A stretch of DNA of 20,230 nucleotides from positions 1-20,230 of the IMG/VR virus record IMGVR_UViG_3300031857_016723. One strand, given 5' to 3'. How positions within the stretch are numbered: the first letter of the stretch is position 1; the number at the start of each line of letters is the position of its first letter. Under the pieces are notes generated by a model. The model searched no databases and was not told the DNA's origin. It worked only from the letters and a program-made list of their open reading frames with translations. The stretch is from a virus. Below, piece after piece: positions 19,049 to 20,230 of the stretch. Position numbers and translations under genes: made by a program.

Positions 19049-19079
19049 TTTGTAAATTCAAAAAAAATTAATACCTTTA
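19049..19079 (+). promoter_or_regulatory. TTTG-N19-TACCTTTA promoter of the archaemetzincin operon
   Basis: TTTG (19049-19052), exactly 19 bases, then TACCTTTA (19072-19079) has one mismatch to the Bacteroidota consensus. The box ends four bases before the ATG at 19084, so the mRNA should be leaderless or nearly so. Confidence 0.7.
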
Positions 19080-19083
19080 TCAA

Positions 19084-19701
19084 ATGAGAACTCTTCTTCT
19101 AATATGTGGTATGATAATCTTGTCTTTCTTCATTAAAGACGCGGTTAAGGAAAACAAATCATATAACATTAATGAGGTAAGGATTGAACAACCCTCATTA
19201 AAACAAGAGAAAGAAAAAACTAAGTCAGAGACAAAACCAAATCCTGAACCAAAAAAGAAAGTAGTTTATTTGAGAGGATTGGGTAAATTTACACCATCTG
19301 ATTTGGAAGAATTCAAAGGGTATATTAAAGAATTGTATAATTATGATGTAGTTATATTGGACCCAGTACAGACCAAATCACAGATGTACACACCTGATGG
19401 TAGGTCTTTGGAGGTTAGTGAATGTATTTTTTCACTAAATAACTATGATAAAACAACAATCTATATTACCGATGAAAATTTGGTGACTGAAGATTTAGAA
19501 GTTCGTGGTGGTACTTATCTGAACTGTAAGACAGTTATTATTGAGTCCGGAAATTACAATAAAGATACAGTATTACACGAATTAGGGCACACATTAGGAT
19601 TGGAGCACTGTGATAATCCAAAATGTTTAATGGCGATTTATAATGATGAACATATCACAAATGATTTTTGTGATGAATGTAAAAAGAAATTAAAACAATG
19701 A
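19084..19701 (+). CDS. Archaemetzincin-like zinc metalloprotease with N-terminal membrane anchor
   Basis: The first 18 residues (MRTLLLICGMIILSFFIK) are a signal anchor or signal peptide. A charged, Pro/Lys-rich linker (about 30-60) leads to the catalytic domain. That domain has the archaemetzincin signature: HELGHTLGLEHC at 165-176 gives HExxHxxGxxHC, C181-L-M183 follows after four residues, and CDEC at 196-199 gives the final CxxC. Members of the family have HExxHxxGxxxCx4CxM with a distal CxxC that binds a structural zinc; the distance from Met to CxxC is shorter here (12 residues). Glu166 would be the catalytic base. It probably acts outside the cytoplasmic membrane, in the periplasm (inference). 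Physiological substrates of this family are poorly known. It overlaps the next gene by ATGA. Confidence 0.93.
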   Translation: MRTLLLICGMIILSFFIKDAVKENKSYNINEVRIEQPSLKQEKEKTKSETKPNPEPKKKVVYLRGLGKFTPSDLEEFKGYIKELYNYDVVILDPVQTKSQMYTPDGRSLEVSECIFSLNNYDKTTIYITDENLVTEDLEVRGGTYLNCKTVIIESGNYNKDTVLHELGHTLGLEHCDNPKCLMAIYNDEHITNDFCDECKKKLKQ

Positions 19702-19982
19702 GAACATTTGACGATTTGATATTTAAACAACATCCGATTGTACCTGACGGGATTCAAGCAATAATGAAACTCAAGAACGGATACGAGATATCAGTTGTTG
19801 GTGGTGGAAGAGGATTGTACGGTGATGGTAAAAAAACTTTTGAAATTGCTGTTTTTGATAGACAGGGTGAAATGATAGCATTAGGTGATGGGGACCAAGT
19901 TTTGGGATATCAAACAAGGGACGAGGTTACTGACGTAATCCAAAAATACGATTCAGAAACGGTTTTAAAAATTAAACTATGA
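19698..19982 (+). CDS. Unknown small protein (94 aa) in the archaemetzincin operon
   Basis: The 94-residue protein begins MRTFDDLIFKQHPIVPDGIQ and has a glycine-rich centre (SVVGGGRGLYGDGKKTFEIA), then AVFDRQGEM, LGDGDQVLGYQTRDEV and a short C-terminal strand. The alternating pattern suggests a small beta-rich fold. I believe comparable proteins occur among large phages but can assign no function. Its ATG overlaps the protease stop by four bases, and its stop overlaps the next ATG in the same way, so the three genes are translationally coupled. Confidence 0.85.
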   Translation: MRTFDDLIFKQHPIVPDGIQAIMKLKNGYEISVVGGGRGLYGDGKKTFEIAVFDRQGEMIALGDGDQVLGYQTRDEVTDVIQKYDSETVLKIKL

Positions 19983-20149
19983 TAAATTCAGAATATTCTA
20001 TCAATTTTGCAAATTGGTTAAACGACAGTTATGAACCATGCGGAAAAAGACAATGGAAAATTAGGTATCCAAAAAATTCACAAGAAATGAAAGAGTGTTT
20101 TACCACTGAGTATCTTTTTGATGAATATATAAAAAAAATGGTGGAATAA
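19979..20149 (+). CDS. Unknown 56-aa protein at end of operon
   Basis: An ATG overlapping the preceding stop (ATGA at 19979-19982) opens a 56-residue frame, MINSEYSINFANWLNDSYEP, with CGKRQWKIRY and a C-terminal FTTEYLFDEYIKKMVE. The four-base overlap continues the coupling pattern of the operon, which is the main reason to accept it. No known motif is present. The stop lies in the loop of a hairpin (20139-20157) that serves as terminator on the opposite strand. Confidence 0.75.
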   Translation: MINSEYSINFANWLNDSYEPCGKRQWKIRYPKNSQEMKECFTTEYLFDEYIKKMVE

Positions 20150-20157
20150 ATCCACCA
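20130..20157 (-). terminator. Intrinsic terminator of the minus-strand gene at the right edge
   Basis: TGGTGGA (20139-20145) pairs with TCCACCA (20151-20157) around ATAAA. On the minus strand eight or more T residues follow (complement of the A run at 20131-20138). On the plus strand the downstream tract is only weakly T-rich. Confidence 0.75.
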
Positions 20158-20184
20158 CTTTATCAGGTTGATAATTAAAAGTTA

Positions 20185-20230
20185 TTAAGCTCTTTTGTTT
20201 AATACAGACCAGATTGTACCAACAAATGTT
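20185..20230 (-). CDS. C-terminal end of a minus-strand gene, truncated by window edge
   Basis: On the minus strand a frame enters from the right edge and encodes TFVGTIWSVLNKRA before a TAA at 20187-20185. The intrinsic terminator at 20130-20157 on the same strand starts about 28 nt beyond the stop, as expected for a real gene end. Too little is visible to name it. Confidence 0.5.
   Translation of the reverse strand, partial: TFVGTIWSVLNKRA

Overview
The window looks like part of a large tailed-phage genome whose host is a member of the Bacteroidota. No terminase, portal or capsid gene is present, so 'phage' rests on several other things. The genes are short, tightly packed and often unrecognisable. 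There is a lone tRNA-Arg, a phage-type small cupin and a phage-type SFRARH-C zinc domain. Host-like genes for NusG, DnaK, an IMPDH/GMPR enzyme, an RmlC epimerase and a class II aaRS core sit beside them. The host assignment rests on promoters matching the Bacteroidota consensus TTTG-N19-TAnnTTTG (18544-18574, and 19049-19079 with one mismatch), the near absence of Shine-Dalgarno sequences before A-rich start sites, and a DnaK ending in an FEEVK-type tail. The DNA is AT-rich. No stretch longer than 300 bases lacks a gene; the longest gap is 3799-4068.

Layout. 1-505 (minus) is the N-terminal part of a protein with an annexin-like repeat and a perfect 10-residue tandem repeat. 644-2910 (plus) carries two unknown genes, a full-length NusG and an overlapping metallophosphoesterase. 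2941-3798 (minus) is an Asn/Asp-type aaRS catalytic core. 4069-5940 (plus) is dnaK. 5994-6903 (plus) is a three-gene ATGA-overlapping operon ending in a HAD-like protein. 6933-7353 (minus) encodes a two-helix membrane (holin-like) protein and a 40-residue basic peptide. 7491-9261 holds four small genes including the zinc domain and the cupin. 9262-10272 (minus) is a guaB/guaC-type enzyme. 10336-17863 is a run of mostly unknown, probably virion-associated genes, with an HExxH metalloprotein, an RmlC operon on minus, a DnaJ-type zinc-knuckle protein, a lipoprotein, and the largest unknown (571 aa). 17978-20149 holds an HNH endonuclease (minus), a small gene with a perfect promoter, tRNA-Arg(UCU), and an archaemetzincin operon. 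The right edge clips the end of a minus-strand gene.

How it may fit together. Two promoter vocabularies can be seen. Genes for host takeover or metabolism (dnaK, HAD operon, RmlC operon, HNH, tRNA, archaemetzincin) have host-like TAnnTTTG-type boxes, sometimes with a TTTG at the right distance. Most of the unknown genes I suspect of being virion or cargo proteins instead share ATATTTAT in the sense orientation just upstream of the start. Several of those same proteins carry a short N-terminal segment with an [I/L]-x-E-Q or [I/L]-x-E-[E/S/K] motif, like the cleavage sites used by T4-type prohead proteases. The most interesting hypothesis here is therefore a dispersed regulon of proteins with diverse domains that are targeted to and processed in the capsid. 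NusG and DnaK would support redirected transcription and folding.
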